A stretch of DNA of 64,000 bases from Nocardiopsis quinghaiensis (lineage in GTDB: Bacteria > Actinomycetota > Actinomycetes > Streptosporangiales > Streptosporangiaceae), in the NCBI RefSeq assembly GCF_008638365.1, contig NZ_ML703338.1:1-64000 (forward strand), read 5' to 3'. Under the pieces are notes generated by a model that was given only the letters and a program-made list of their open reading frames with translations, was not told the origin of the DNA and did not search any database. The position numbers and the translations under genes are program-made. Shown here piece after piece: positions 28,304-37,598 of this stretch; positions within the stretch are counted from its first letter, which is position 1; each line of letters opens with the position of its first letter.

Positions 28304-29521
28304 TCAGCCCAGGCGCTTGGAGAGGTTCTCGTCCAGGGCGGCGAGGAACTGCTCGGTGGTCAGCCACTCCTGGTCACCGCCGACCAGCAGCGCGAGGTCC
28401 TTGGTCATCTGACCGCCCTCGACGGTCTTGACGACGACGTCCTCCAGGGTGTTGGCGAACTCGACGACCTTCGGGGTGTTGTCCAGCTTGCCCCGGTGCT
28501 CCAGGCCGCGGGTCCACGCGTAGATGGAGGCGATCGGGTTGGTCGAGGTGGGCTTGCCCTGCTGGTGCTGGCGGTAGTGACGGGTCACCGTGCCGTGGGC
28601 GGCCTCGGCCTCGACCGCGCTGCCGTCGGCGGTGCGCAGGACGGAGGTCATCAGGCCCAGGGAGCCGAAGCCCTGCGCGACCGTGTCGGACTGCACGTCG
28701 CCGTCGTAGTTCTTGCAGGCCCAGACGTAGCCGCCCTCCCACTTGAGCGCGGCGGCGACCATGTCGTCGATGAGGCGGTGCTCGTAGGTCAGGCCCGCGG
28801 CGTCGAAGCGCTCCTTGAACTCGGCGTCGAAGATCTCCTGGAACACGTCCTTGAACATGCCGTCGTAGGACTTGAGGATCGTGTTCTTGGTGGACATGTA
28901 GACCGGGTAGTTGCGGTCCAGGCCGTAGTTCAGGCTCGCGCGCGCGAAGTCCTCGATGGACTTGCGGAAGTTGTACATGCCCATCGCGACGCCTCCCTCC
29001 TCGGGGAAGTTCGCGACCTCGAACTCGACCGGCTCGCTGCCGTCGGCCGGGGTGTAGGTCATGGTGACCGTGCCCGGGCCGGGCACCTTGAAGTCGGTGG
29101 CCTTGTACTGGTCACCGTGGGCGTGACGGCCGATGATGATCGGCTGGGTCCAGCCGGGGACCAGGCGGGGCACGTTCTCGCAGATGATGGGCTCGCGGAA
29201 GACGACACCGCCGAGGATGTTGCGGATGGTGCCGTTGGGCGAGCGCCACATCTTCTTGAGGCCGAACTCCTCGACCCGGGCCTCGTCCGGGGTGATGGTG
29301 GCGCACTTGACGCCGACGCCGTACTCCTTGATGGCGTTGGCGGCGTCGACGGTGATCTGGTCGTCGGTGCGGTCGCGCTCCTCGATGCCCAGGTCGTAGT
29401 ACTTCAGGTCGATGTCGAGGTAGGGGAGGATCAGACGGTCCTTGATGAAGGACCAGATGATCCGGGTCATCTCGTCACCGTCGAGTTCGACTACGGGGTT
29501 CTCGACCTTGATCTTGGCCAT
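28304..29521 (-). CDS. icd: NADP-dependent isocitrate dehydrogenase (homodimeric, eukaryote-like)
   Basis: A 405-residue TCA-cycle enzyme oxidising isocitrate to 2-oxoglutarate. It starts [20 protein letters not shown], typical of the type II dimeric IDHs shared with eukaryotic IDH1/2 and not the E. coli type. Substrate-binding [12 protein letters not shown] lies near residue 95 and GRHAHGDQY near 133. The catalytic/metal region is [15 protein letters not shown] ([20 protein letters not shown]) near 268. The NADP motif [14 protein letters not shown] lies near 307. The gene is monocistronic with a hairpin behind it, and supplies NADPH and 2-oxoglutarate. Confidence 0.96.
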   Translation of the reverse strand: MAKIKVENPVVELDGDEMTRIIWSFIKDRLILPYLDIDLKYYDLGIEERDRTDDQITVDAANAIKEYGVGVKCATITPDEARVEEFGLKKMWRSPNGTIRNILGGVVFREPIICENVPRLVPGWTQPIIIGRHAHGDQYKATDFKVPGPGTVTMTYTPADGSEPVEFEVANFPEEGGVAMGMYNFRKSIEDFARASLNYGLDRNYPVYMSTKNTILKSYDGMFKDVFQEIFDAEFKERFDAAGLTYEHRLIDDMVAAALKWEGGYVWACKNYDGDVQSDTVAQGFGSLGLMTSVLRTADGSAVEAEAAHGTVTRHYRQHQQGKPTSTNPIASIYAWTRGLEHRGKLDNTPKVVEFANTLEDVVVKTVEGGQMTKDLALLVGGDQEWLTTEQFLAALDENLSKRLG

Positions 29522-29703
29522 GGCTGTGTGGCTGTCCCTTCAGTCTTCGCTACCGCCTCGTGCGGCGGAGACCGGCGGCCGGTTCGTGGCCGGAGCCGGT
29601 CCGCACGCGCGGCAATCACCTGGTCCCGCCCGGGGTCCGTGCTCCCCGGGGAGGCGGTGGCTGGTCAGTGTCGCGATATCTCGACGTCAAGCTTATTCGA
29701 CGC

Positions 29704-30207
29704 CTAGGAGGAGAGTTGCGGCGCCACCCATGCCAGCACGATCAGCAGGACCGCGAGGGCGACCAGGGTGAGCAGATCGATCCAGCGGCGGCGCACGGCG
29801 AGCATGCCGATCCAGTCCTTGGGCAGGAAGAGCCGGAAGACCGCCGCCAGCAGCAACGCGCCCGCGATGATCGCCGGGCCGCGCTTGAAGTGGGCCGCGG
29901 CGACGACCACGATCCCCGCTGCGAGCGCCGACATGACGAGGAGGTACGGCACCTGGGAGAGCCAGTACGGCACCTTCGGCCGCACCGGGTGCTCTCCGGT
30001 GCCCGTGTCGTCCACGGTCCCGGCCGGTTCCCTGTCCTCCTCGCCGCGGCCCTCGTCGGACCCATGCCCGTCGTGGACCGCCCCCTCCGGAGTCCTCTCC
30101 TCCGAAGCGCCCTCGTCCGCGTCCGCCAAATCCGCCTGCTCCGCCTTGTCCACCGCGTCCCGACCCGTTCGGTTACGAATTGCTTGGCCGCCTCGCGGCT
30201 CGTTCAC
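29704..30207 (-). CDS. DUF3017-domain membrane protein
   Basis: A 167-residue protein from a GTG at 30207 preceded by GGGAAAGATC. The first ~70 residues are very acidic (many Glu/Asp) and probably cytoplasmic and disordered. Three transmembrane helices follow: YLLVMSALAAGIVVVAAAHF, AIIAGALLLAAVFRLFL and LLTLVALAVLLIVLAWVAP. This is the DUF3017 pattern, an actinobacterial family often found next to folD. Here folD is 1.3 kb away with the FHA gene between. Function unknown. In-frame GTG 30153 is a shorter alternative start. Confidence 0.75.
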   Translation of the reverse strand: MNEPRGGQAIRNRTGRDAVDKAEQADLADADEGASEERTPEGAVHDGHGSDEGRGEEDREPAGTVDDTGTGEHPVRPKVPYWLSQVPYLLVMSALAAGIVVVAAAHFKRGPAIIAGALLLAAVFRLFLPKDWIGMLAVRRRWIDLLTLVALAVLLIVLAWVAPQLSS

Positions 30208-30672
30208 GATCTTTCCCGGAACTGGCACAGACCGGCCACCCGTTGAAGACGGACCGTCCGAAACCGAACACCGCTCCGGAGGCTCATGTCCTGAGGGTTT
30301 TCGGCGCCGCACGGGGAGCGTGGGCCGCCCGTCCGGGAGAGACGCGCCCATTGTAATGATCCCTGTCGCCGAAGCCCCAGGGCTCACAGAAACGGACCCG
30401 CCCTTAGCCGGACCCACGGGCGACCGTTTCCCGTTTCCGGTGCGGCCACAGAGCCGTATTCCTGCGTCTTGTCCCCCTAACTCCGGAGTAAGCGCGTAGA
30501 ACGCGTACCACCCGGGTAACCAAGCTGGAGATGAGTGCACCGGTGAGCGAGGACCACCCCCATGAAGCCCACTCGACGCGCAGACCGATCCGCCACCCCC
30601 CGACAGCCGTCCCTCCACCACCGTCGCCCGCACCCCCACCGGCAGCGCCACCCCAGCCCGGGAGGAACCACC
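30208..30672. other. Divergent intergenic region (DUF3017 / FHA regulator)
   Basis: 465 bases between two divergent starts. The part from 30524 to 30672 is an open plus-strand frame rich in Pro, His and Arg, lacking a ribosome binding site, and is taken as the FHA gene's leader. No operator, hairpin or RNA gene stands out. Confidence 0.3.
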
Positions 30673-31278
30673 GTGGACGGGCCCTACCTCCGGATAGAAG
30701 AGACCGGGGACATCCGCCAGCTCGCCGGTGAGGTCACCACGATCGGCCGTGGAGAGGGCGCGGACATCCGGCTCGGCGATCCGAGCGTCTCCCAGCTGCA
30801 CGCCGAACTGGTCCGCCGCGGCCCCTACGTCTACGTGGTCGACCTGGGACTGTCCCGCAACGGGACCCGGGTGAACGGCCGCCCCATAGCCCGCCGTGTC
30901 CTGGAGGAGGGCGACGTGGTGACCTTCGGCACCGCCCGCTGCCGGGCCGGCGGACTCCCCCGGGAGCAGATCAGCCCCGACATCGAGCTGCGCCGCGGCT
31001 CCGCCCCCGAACTCACCCGCCGCGAGCTGGACGTGCTCACCGCGCTGTGCCAGCCCGCGCTGTCGGAGGAGGCCTTCGTCGCCCCCGCCACCGCCCGCGA
31101 CATCGCGGAGGCGCTGGTGGTCACGGAGGCGGCGGTCAAACAGCACCTGCTGCGGCTGTACCAGAAGTTCCGCATCCCCGAGGGACAGAACCGCAGGACC
31201 CGGCTGGCCAACGAGGTCGTGGCCCTGGGCCTGGTCCGGCCGATGCCGCTGGGCGGATCGGCCCGCAAGGCCAGCTGA
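30673..31278 (+). CDS. FHA-domain protein with C-terminal winged-helix/HTH
   Basis: A 201-residue protein whose GTG start at 30673 follows a strong GGGAGGAACCACC site. Residues ~5-95 are an FHA phosphothreonine-binding domain: TTIGRGEGADIRLGDPSVSQ, LHAELVRRGP and LSRNGTRVNG give the conserved Gly-Arg, Ser-x-x-His and Asn-Gly. Residues ~115-190 look like a LuxR/winged-helix DNA-binding domain (LTRRELDVLTALCQPAL ... ATARDIAEALVVTEAAVKQH). This pairs phospho-peptide sensing, probably from a Ser/Thr kinase, with DNA binding. The kinase partner is not encoded nearby. An upstream ATG (30562) would add 37 low-complexity residues. Confidence 0.8.
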   Translation: MDGPYLRIEETGDIRQLAGEVTTIGRGEGADIRLGDPSVSQLHAELVRRGPYVYVVDLGLSRNGTRVNGRPIARRVLEEGDVVTFGTARCRAGGLPREQISPDIELRRGSAPELTRRELDVLTALCQPALSEEAFVAPATARDIAEALVVTEAAVKQHLLRLYQKFRIPEGQNRRTRLANEVVALGLVRPMPLGGSARKAS

Positions 31279-31530
31279 GCGGACGGACCGGGCGGAGCGC
31301 GCGGCCCCGCCGGCGGAGGGAGGGGTAGGCGGTACGGGGACTCCCGTGCCGCCCGCCATGCCCCAGCGTGCCCGCTCCGGGACCGTCCGCCGCCCCGGGG
31401 CGGGCCGGGGGCGTTGCCGGTGTGAACCAGGAGGTCCTCCTCGCGATGATCCTGCCCCCGGCGGCGCTGCCGGCGGTCGAGAGTGCCGCCAGGAGCGGGA
31501 TCATCCGGTGAGGGTCCCCGGTCGGTGCCC

Positions 31531-32388
31531 CTAGCGGGCGGCGGCCTGGCGTTCGGCGGCCTCCACCACGTTGACCAGGAGCATCGCCCGGGTCATCGGA
31601 CCCACGCCGCCGGGGTTCGGGGACAGGTGCCCGGCCACCTCGGCCACGTCGGGCACGACGTCGCCGACCAGCCCGGACTCGGTACGGGAGACACCGACGT
31701 CCAGGACGGCCGCACCCGGCTTGACCATGTCCCTGGTGACCAGCCCGGGCACACCGGCACCGGCGACGATGATGTCGGCGCGGCGCGTGTGCTCGGCGAG
31801 GTCGCGGGTGCCCGTGTGGCACAGGGTGACGGTGGCGTTCTCCGACCGGCGGGTCAGGAGCAGGCCGAGGGGGCGGCCCACGGTCACGCCGCGCCCGAGC
31901 ACGACCACCTCGGCGCCCTTGAGCGGCACGTCGTAGCGGGTGAGCAGCTCCACGATGCCGCGCGGGGTGCACGGCAGCGGAGCATCCTGCATCAGCACCA
32001 GCCTGCCGAGGTTGGAGGGCTGGAGGCCGTCGGCGTCCTTGCCGGGGTCGATCAGGCCCAGCACCCGGTTCTCGTCCAGGCCCCTCGGCAGCGGCAGCTG
32101 CACGATGTAGCCGGTGCAGGCCGGGTCCTCGTTCAGCTCGTGGACGGCCCGCTCCACGTCCTCCTGCGTGGCGTCGGCGGGCAGGTCACGGCGTATGCTC
32201 GCGATGCCCACCTGCGCGCAGTCGCGGTGCTTCCCGCGCACGTAGGTGTGGCTGCCCGGGTCGTCGCCGACCAGCACCGTGCCCAGGCCGGGGGCGACCC
32301 CCTGGTCGTGCAGTTTCGCCACCCGCTCGGAGAGCTCCTCGCGGATGGACTTCGCGACGGCCTTGCCGTCCAGAACGGTCGCGCTCAT
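31531..32388 (-). CDS. folD: Bifunctional methylene-THF dehydrogenase / methenyl-THF cyclohydrolase
   Basis: A 285-residue FolD, interconverting 5,10-methylene-, methenyl- and 10-formyl-THF with NADP. Signatures are the catalytic lysine region [16 protein letters not shown] (usually YVKxK; here Arg then Lys) near residue 50, [13 protein letters not shown] near 95, [13 protein letters not shown] near 118, the Rossmann motif [14 protein letters not shown] near 163, and the C-terminal [14 protein letters not shown]. It is 14 bases downstream of purH and completes a purN-purH-folD operon. The three genes tie formyl-THF supply to the two formyl-transfer steps of purine synthesis. Confidence 0.95.
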   Translation of the reverse strand: MSATVLDGKAVAKSIREELSERVAKLHDQGVAPGLGTVLVGDDPGSHTYVRGKHRDCAQVGIASIRRDLPADATQEDVERAVHELNEDPACTGYIVQLPLPRGLDENRVLGLIDPGKDADGLQPSNLGRLVLMQDAPLPCTPRGIVELLTRYDVPLKGAEVVVLGRGVTVGRPLGLLLTRRSENATVTLCHTGTRDLAEHTRRADIIVAGAGVPGLVTRDMVKPGAAVLDVGVSRTESGLVGDVVPDVAEVAGHLSPNPGGVGPMTRAMLLVNVVEAAERQAAAR

Positions 32389-32402
32389 TCTCTGCTCCTC
32401 GC

Positions 32403-33971
32403 TCAGTGGAAGAAGTGCCGGGTGCCGGTGAGGTACATGGTCACCCCGGCGGCCTTGGCCGCGGCGGTGACCTCCTCGTCGCGGACCGACCCGCCGGGCT
32501 GGACGACGGCGCGGACTCCCGCCTCGGTGAGGATCTCCAGACCGTCCGGGAAGGGGAAGAAGGCGTCGCTGGCCGCGACGGAGCCGGTGACCCTCTCGCC
32601 CGCGCGCGTGACCGCCAGGCGCGCGGAGTCCACGCGGTTGACCTGGCCCATGCCCACGCCCACGGTGGCGCCGCCGGAGGCCAGCAGGACGGCGTTGGAC
32701 TTGACCGCGCGCACGGCCCTCCAGGCGAAGGCCAGGTCGGCCAGGGTGGCCTCGTCGGCGGCCTCGCCGGTGGCCAGGGTCCAGGTGGAGGGGTCGTCGC
32801 CGGGGGCGTCGATCGCGTCACGGGACTGCACCAGCAGACCGCCGCTGATCTGGTGGTCCTCCATGCGCGTGTCGGATCCGGAGCCCCCGGCCACGAGCAG
32901 GCGGATGTTCTTCTTGCGGCTGAGGACCTCCACGGCCGCGGGTTCGAAGGCGGGGGCGACGACGACCTCGGTGAAGATCTCCGCGATCTGCCCCGCGAGC
33001 TCCTCGCCGACCGGGCGGTTGGTGGCGATCACCCCGCCGAAGGCCGACACCGGGTCGCAGGCGTGCGCCCTGCGGTGGGCCTCAGCGTTGTCCGCGCCGA
33101 CCGCGATCCCGCACGGGTTGGCGTGCTTGACGATGGCCACGCACGGCTCGTCGAAGTCGTGGGCGGCGCGCAGCGCGGCGTCGGCGTCCACGTAGTTGTT
33201 GTAGGACATGGCCTTGCCGTGCAGCTGCTCGGCTCCGGCGAGGCCGGTCTCCGGTGCGTCCGCCAGGGTGTACAGCGCCGCCTTCTGGTGCGGGTTCTCG
33301 CCGTAGCGCAGGACGTCCTTACGGCTGTAGGCGACGCCGACGAAGCCGGGCCAGCCCGACTCGGCGGCCTCCTCGTCGGGGGCGTAGAGGGCCGAGAACC
33401 AGCCGGCGACGGCCGCGTCGTAGGCGGCGGTGTGCCGGAAGGCGAGCCCGGCCAGGCGCTTGCGCTGCTCCAGGGTGAACCCGCCGTCGCGGACCGCCTC
33501 CAGGACGGCGTCGTAGCCGCCCGGGTCGACCACGACCGCGACGCTGCCGTGGTTCTTGGCCGAGGCACGCACCATGGCGGGGCCGCCGATGTCGATCTTC
33601 TCGATGCAGTCGGCCTCGGAGGCGCCCGAGGCGACGGTGTCCCGGAAGGGGTAGAGGTTGACCACGACCAGGTCGAAGGGGGCGATGCCCAGCTCCTTGA
33701 TCCTGGCGACGTGCTCGGGGTTGCCCTGGTCCGCGAGGAGTCCGGCGTGCACGGAGGGGTGCAGGGTCTTGACCCGGCCCTCCATGATCTCGGGGAAGCC
33801 GGTGACGTCCTCCACGGGGGTGACGGGGATGTCGGCGGCGCGCAGCCGCGCCGCGGTGGATCCGGTGGAGACGACCTCCACCCCGGCCTCGGCCAGGCCG
33901 ATGCCCAGCTCCTCCAGGCCGGTCTTGTCGTAGACGCTGATCAACGCACGCCTGATGGCCTGCTGGGTCAC
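32403..33971 (-). CDS. purH: Bifunctional AICAR formyltransferase / IMP cyclohydrolase
   Basis: A 522-residue enzyme for the last two steps of IMP synthesis. The IMP cyclohydrolase domain (1-~195) opens with [17 protein letters not shown] and has [14 protein letters not shown] and the [12 protein letters not shown] phosphate loop. The AICAR transformylase domain follows, with [24 protein letters not shown] (catalytic Lys-His) near 268, and the conserved end TGTRHFFH. Start is GTG 33971, overlapping the purN stop as GTGA, so the two are coupled. Middle gene of purN-purH-folD. Confidence 0.96.
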   Translation of the reverse strand: MTQQAIRRALISVYDKTGLEELGIGLAEAGVEVVSTGSTAARLRAADIPVTPVEDVTGFPEIMEGRVKTLHPSVHAGLLADQGNPEHVARIKELGIAPFDLVVVNLYPFRDTVASGASEADCIEKIDIGGPAMVRASAKNHGSVAVVVDPGGYDAVLEAVRDGGFTLEQRKRLAGLAFRHTAAYDAAVAGWFSALYAPDEEAAESGWPGFVGVAYSRKDVLRYGENPHQKAALYTLADAPETGLAGAEQLHGKAMSYNNYVDADAALRAAHDFDEPCVAIVKHANPCGIAVGADNAEAHRRAHACDPVSAFGGVIATNRPVGEELAGQIAEIFTEVVVAPAFEPAAVEVLSRKKNIRLLVAGGSGSDTRMEDHQISGGLLVQSRDAIDAPGDDPSTWTLATGEAADEATLADLAFAWRAVRAVKSNAVLLASGGATVGVGMGQVNRVDSARLAVTRAGERVTGSVAASDAFFPFPDGLEILTEAGVRAVVQPGGSVRDEEVTAAAKAAGVTMYLTGTRHFFH

Positions 33972-34627
33972 CGGTTCTCCTTCGTGTCGGTCGCGTCGGC
34001 GACGCTCTGCTCGGTGCGGCCGAACCGCACCTGTCTGCCGTCGATGGTCCAGCCCTCGCGGGCGAGCCTGCCGACCGTGTCGACCAGCATCCTCCGCTCC
34101 ACGCCCTTGATGCGCTCGTGGAGGCTGGACTCGTCATCGTCGTCCTCGACGGGGACCGCCACCTGGTCGATGATCGGCCCGGAGTCGACGCCCTCGTCGA
34201 GGAAGTGGATGGTGGTGCCGGTGATGCGGACACCATGGGCGAGCGCGTCGCGGACGGCGTGCGCGCCGGGGAAGGAGGGCAGCAGGGCCGGGTGGATGTT
34301 GACCGCCGGGTGGCTGCCGATGACGGCGGGGCCGAGGATGCGCATGAACCCCGCGGAGACCACCAGGTCGGGGCGGTGCTCGCTGATGCGGTCGGCCATG
34401 GCCGCGTTCCACCGGGAGCGGTCGGTGTAGTCGCGGAAGGGGACGACGAACGTGGGCACCCCGGCCTCCTCGGCCAGTTCGACGCCGCGGGTCCCCTCGC
34501 GGTCGGAGCCGACGGCGACGACGCCCGCCCCGTATCCGGGGTCCTTGGACGCCTCCAGCAGGGCGGCCATGTTGCTGCCCGTGCCCGATATGAGGACCAC
34601 CACTCGCGCGGACAATGCTTCTCCCAT
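33968..34627 (-). CDS. purN: Phosphoribosylglycinamide formyltransferase
   Basis: A 219-residue GAR transformylase using 10-formyl-THF. Motifs: the phosphate loop [15 protein letters not shown] near residue 13, [13 protein letters not shown] near 90, the catalytic [15 protein letters not shown] near 108 (Asn-His), and [16 protein letters not shown] near 140 with the active-site Asp. First gene of the purN-purH-folD operon; its stop overlaps the purH start. I looked for a folate or ZTP riboswitch in the 354-base upstream gap and did not find one. Confidence 0.96.
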   Translation of the reverse strand: MGEALSARVVVLISGTGSNMAALLEASKDPGYGAGVVAVGSDREGTRGVELAEEAGVPTFVVPFRDYTDRSRWNAAMADRISEHRPDLVVSAGFMRILGPAVIGSHPAVNIHPALLPSFPGAHAVRDALAHGVRITGTTIHFLDEGVDSGPIIDQVAVPVEDDDDESSLHERIKGVERRMLVDTVGRLAREGWTIDGRQVRFGRTEQSVADATDTKENR

Positions 34628-34981
34628 GTGTAGAGAACGGTGCGGGAGACCTCTCCCGCGTCCGGGGGCGCCGGGGGACGGCGCAGCATCCGGATCTCGC
34701 CTACGCCCGGTTCGGGCCCCGGGCTCGTGCCGGGCCGCGCCGAAGGCGTCGCTTGGGCAAGCGGCGGACGGGATGCTCGGCCCGTCCGCGTTCTCACCCT
34801 ATCGGGCCAGGTAACGTCTACCCACGGGGAGTGGGGGTTTGTCCCGCCTGTGACGGGGGTCTCGGTGGCCTGCGCCGGCGGGCCCCGGTGGGCCTCCACC
34901 GGCCCCGAGACGACGGACACCGGGTACCCTCCGCGGAAGCGGACCACGGCGCCCCGGCGGGGCGTCCCGAAGGAGTGAGAC
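34628..34981. other. Divergent intergenic region upstream of purN
   Basis: 354 bases, very GC-rich, separating purN (minus) from the small DUF4190-like gene (plus). Short inverted repeats occur (for example CGGGAGACCTCTCCCG near 34650 and around CCCGGTTCGGGCC near 34707) but no promoter or riboswitch could be assigned. Confidence 0.3.
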
Positions 34982-35374
34982 TTGACCGACAACAGCCCGG
35001 AGCCGCGAGCCGACGGCCAGCCGCCCAGAGCCGAACGGGGCGGCCTGTGGGGCCTGTTCCTCGGCGCGGCCGGCCTGCTACTCCCTCCGTACGGGGTCGT
35101 GCTGTCCGTGTTCGGCGTCGTGCAGGGCTTTCGCGCGCGGCGGACCGCGCGGGCCAACCGGACCGACGCGCCAGGCGCGCTGTTGAGCATGGCCGTGGGC
35201 GTGCTGGGGATCGTGGTGTCGCTGGCGCTGGTCTCGGTCGCCGTGGTGTACCAGGAGCAGATGGCGCAGTACCGGGACTGCTCGGCCCGCGCGCACACGG
35301 TGTCCAGCCAGGAGGAGTGCGACGAGGCGTGGGAGTCCTCCACCGGGCTTCCGCCCACGGTGGTCCTCAGCTGA
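34982..35374 (+). CDS. Small membrane protein (DUF4190-like)
   Basis: A 130-residue protein translated from a TTG at 34982 with a strong AAGGAGTGAGAC site. A hydrophilic Pro/Arg N-terminus is followed by two transmembrane helices: WGLFLGAAGLLLPPYGVVLS (running into VFGVVQGFRARRTAR) and ALLSMAVGVLGIVVSLALVS. The extracytoplasmic tail has two cysteines (YRDCSARAHT, SQEECDEAWES). The two-helix pattern with a 'G-x-x-xGxxA' first helix is that of DUF4190 proteins, which have no known function. It precedes the polysaccharide operon by 241 bases, but no link is evident. Confidence 0.7.
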   Translation: MTDNSPEPRADGQPPRAERGGLWGLFLGAAGLLLPPYGVVLSVFGVVQGFRARRTARANRTDAPGALLSMAVGVLGIVVSLALVSVAVVYQEQMAQYRDCSARAHTVSSQEECDEAWESSTGLPPTVVLS

Positions 35375-35565
35375 CGGGGCCCGTCCGGGGGGCCTGGTCC
35401 CCCGGCGGCGTGTGAGGGGCGGTGGGAGTTCTCCCGCCGCCCCTTCGGCGTGTCCGCGGAGGGCTCCTGACGGGAGCGGATGTGGCGCTGGTTTTCCGGT
35501 CACCTCCCGGACGGGGGAACGGCTGTTTCACAAGGGTCGAACGCGCCCCAAGGGACTACACTTGG

Positions 35566-35592
35566 TATGCAATCAATTACTAAAGGTATGGC
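35566..35592 (+). promoter_or_regulatory. AT-rich promoter/operator patch upstream of the polysaccharide operon
   Basis: The run GGTATGCAATCAATTACTAA continuing AGGTATGG (35564-35591) is a sharp AT-rich island in a ~72% GC setting, 25 bases ahead of the co-polymerase start. GGTATG occurs at both ends, 21 bases apart. The 16 bases at 35574-35589 share 12 with 52003-52018 upstream of the opposing operon. A binding site for a common regulator is possible. Confidence 0.35.
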
Positions 35593-35615
35593 ATCGTCTG
35601 CGCGGAGAGGACTCG

Positions 35616-37598
35616 ATGGACACCGACACCCCCGGCTCGTCCGGACCGGAACTCAGGGAGTACACGGCACTGCTGCGTCGCCGCTGGCGGCTGGTCGGCG
35701 CCGGTGCGCTCGGTGGCCTGGTCCTCTCCACCGCCGCGGTGCTCGGTCTCCCCTCCACCTACACCTCCGTCACCGCCGTCCAGGTCCAGCCCAGCGGGAT
35801 GGGCGAGTTCACCGGCGAGCGCTCCGGGCGCCTGTCGGGGGACGTCAACCTGGACACCGAGGCGCAGGTCCTGGTGTCGGACCGGGTGTCGTCCGTCGTG
35901 GCCGAGGAGCTGTCCGGGAGGGGGCCCGCGCCCGACACCGGCGAGTTGCGCGAGCACGTGGACGTGAGCGTGCCCCCCAACAGCAACGTGCTGGAGATCG
36001 GCTACTCCGCCGGAACCCCGGAGGACGCCCGCGCGGGCGCGCGGGCCTACGCCGACGCCTACCTCGACATGCGCCGGGCCCGGGTCGAGGACCTGATCGA
36101 CAGCCGGCTGGAGGCACTGCGCGGCGAGCAGGAGAACCGCTACGAGGCCCTGGCCGAGGCCGCCTCCGAGGAAGGCTCCGGGGACGGCCCCTCCCCTGGG
36201 GCGAGCGCGCGGGTCGAGGCGCTGCGACAGGAGCTCACCGAACTGGGCAACGAGGTCGGCCCGCTCAGCGCGCTGCGGGAGACCGTCCGGCCCGGACGGG
36301 TCATCACCCCGGCCGGCCTCCCGGAGCGCGCCAGCAGCCCGGTACCCGCCCTGTGGCTGGTCGGCGGCGCCGCGCTGGGACTGGTGGCGGGTCTGCTCGC
36401 GGCCGTGGTCCGCGACCGCCTGGACCCGCGCCTGCACGACACCGAGGACACCGCCCGGACCAGCGCGCTCCCGGTGCTGCTCGACCTGTCCGTCCGCGTA
36501 CGGCCGGGTGACCGCTCCCCCGGGCTGCTGGACGACGGCGACGCGCGGGGCCAGCGGGTCAACGAGTTCGCGCACCTGGTGCGCGCCCGCCTCCGCTCCG
36601 GGCCCGCCCCCGCGACGCCGGGGGCCGCCGGGGCCTCCGGAGGGGCCGGGGCGCCGGGGGACGCCGAGGAGGAGTCCGCCGGCCGCGTCCTGCTCGTCAC
36701 CGCGACCACCCCGGGCCGCGCCGGCGCCGCGGCCGCCGTGAACCTGTCAGCCGCCCTGGCGCGCACGGGGTCGGAGGTGCTGCTGGTGTGCGCGGACCCG
36801 CGCGCCGACGCCGTCGGCGAGCTGTTGGGCCTGCCTGAGGGGCCCGGCCTGGCCGAGGCGCTGCTGGAGGGTGAGGACCCCGCGGACCTGGAGGTGCGCC
36901 CCGACGCGGCGCCCCGCCTGCGGGTCCTGCGGTACGGGGCCCCGGGGCTGAACGCGCCGGTGCAGGGCACCGCCATGCCGGGACTGCTGCGGCTGCTGCG
37001 CGCGAACGTCGAGTACGTGGTGGTCTCCGCCGCCCCGGCGAGCGAGCGCGCCGACGTGCACGCCCTGGCCGGGGCGGCCGACACGCTGCTGCCGGTGGTC
37101 GAACTGGGCCGTACCCGCCGCACCGACCTGGCCGGGCTGCTCACCCTCGCCGACCGGTTCGGCGTGCCCGTCCCGGGCACGGCCGTCCTGCCGCGCCAGC
37201 CCCTGGCCGGACCCGCACCGGTGACCGCGCCCTCCGCCGCGGACCGGTCCCCCCTTCCCGGACACGAGGCCGGGTCCCCCTCCGTGACCTCCGGCGCCGC
37301 CGGGGCGGGCAGGGACGTCGAGACCGCAGGGGACGGAAAGGCCGCGGGGTCCGCTGATCCCGGCGATCACGCTGAGAACGAAGAGCACGCCGAAGCCGGT
37401 GAGGAGCCCGAGACCACCGATGCCGCTGAGGCGGCGGGGACTCCAGGACCGAACGAGGGCGCCGAGACGGCCGAGGACGCCGACACCGGCACCGGCACCG
37501 GCACGGCCGAGGAGACCGACACGATCGGGGACGCCGACGGGGCCGGCGAACGGGAAGAGCCCGCGTCCGCCGACGCGGCCTCCGGAGCCCGGAACTGA
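35616..37598 (+). CDS. Wzz-like polysaccharide co-polymerase fused to a degenerate BY-kinase domain
   Basis: A 660-residue inner-membrane protein, first gene of the plus-strand operon. Residues ~10-250 are a Wzz/chain-length determinant domain with flanking transmembrane helices (LVGAGALGGLVLSTAAVLGL and LWLVGGAALGLVAGLLAAVV) around a periplasmic coiled region. The cytoplasmic part (~350-530) keeps the fold of a bacterial tyrosine kinase (VLLVTATTPGRAGAAAAVNL), but Walker A lacks Lys and Ser/Thr, Walker A' reads LLVCADPRAD, and Walker B reads YVVVSAAP. The tail of ~130 residues is Ala/Glu/Asp-rich and has no tyrosine, where real BY-kinases have a Tyr cluster. So it probably controls chain length without kinase activity. 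Start ATG 35616 after CGGAGAGGACTCG. Confidence 0.8.
   Translation: MDTDTPGSSGPELREYTALLRRRWRLVGAGALGGLVLSTAAVLGLPSTYTSVTAVQVQPSGMGEFTGERSGRLSGDVNLDTEAQVLVSDRVSSVVAEELSGRGPAPDTGELREHVDVSVPPNSNVLEIGYSAGTPEDARAGARAYADAYLDMRRARVEDLIDSRLEALRGEQENRYEALAEAASEEGSGDGPSPGASARVEALRQELTELGNEVGPLSALRETVRPGRVITPAGLPERASSPVPALWLVGGAALGLVAGLLAAVVRDRLDPRLHDTEDTARTSALPVLLDLSVRVRPGDRSPGLLDDGDARGQRVNEFAHLVRARLRSGPAPATPGAAGASGGAGAPGDAEEESAGRVLLVTATTPGRAGAAAAVNLSAALARTGSEVLLVCADPRADAVGELLGLPEGPGLAEALLEGEDPADLEVRPDAAPRLRVLRYGAPGLNAPVQGTAMPGLLRLLRANVEYVVVSAAPASERADVHALAGAADTLLPVVELGRTRRTDLAGLLTLADRFGVPVPGTAVLPRQPLAGPAPVTAPSAADRSPLPGHEAGSPSVTSGAAGAGRDVETAGDGKAAGSADPGDHAENEEHAEAGEEPETTDAAEAAGTPGPNEGAETAEDADTGTGTGTAEETDTIGDADGAGEREEPASADAASGARN

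Noticed and set aside
31436..31530. Small frames on both strands downstream of folD (VNQEVLL... plus; MIPLLAALSTAG... minus) within an imperfect inverted repeat
   Set aside because: No ribosome binding site that stands out, no family similarity, and the inverted repeat is loose; left as intergenic.
34628..34981. THF or ZTP riboswitch upstream of purN
   Set aside because: Looked for the conserved ZTP and THF core sequences on the minus strand and did not find them; only generic GC-rich hairpins are present.
35616..37598. Active bacterial tyrosine kinase
   Set aside because: Walker A, A' and B residues and the tyrosine cluster are all missing.
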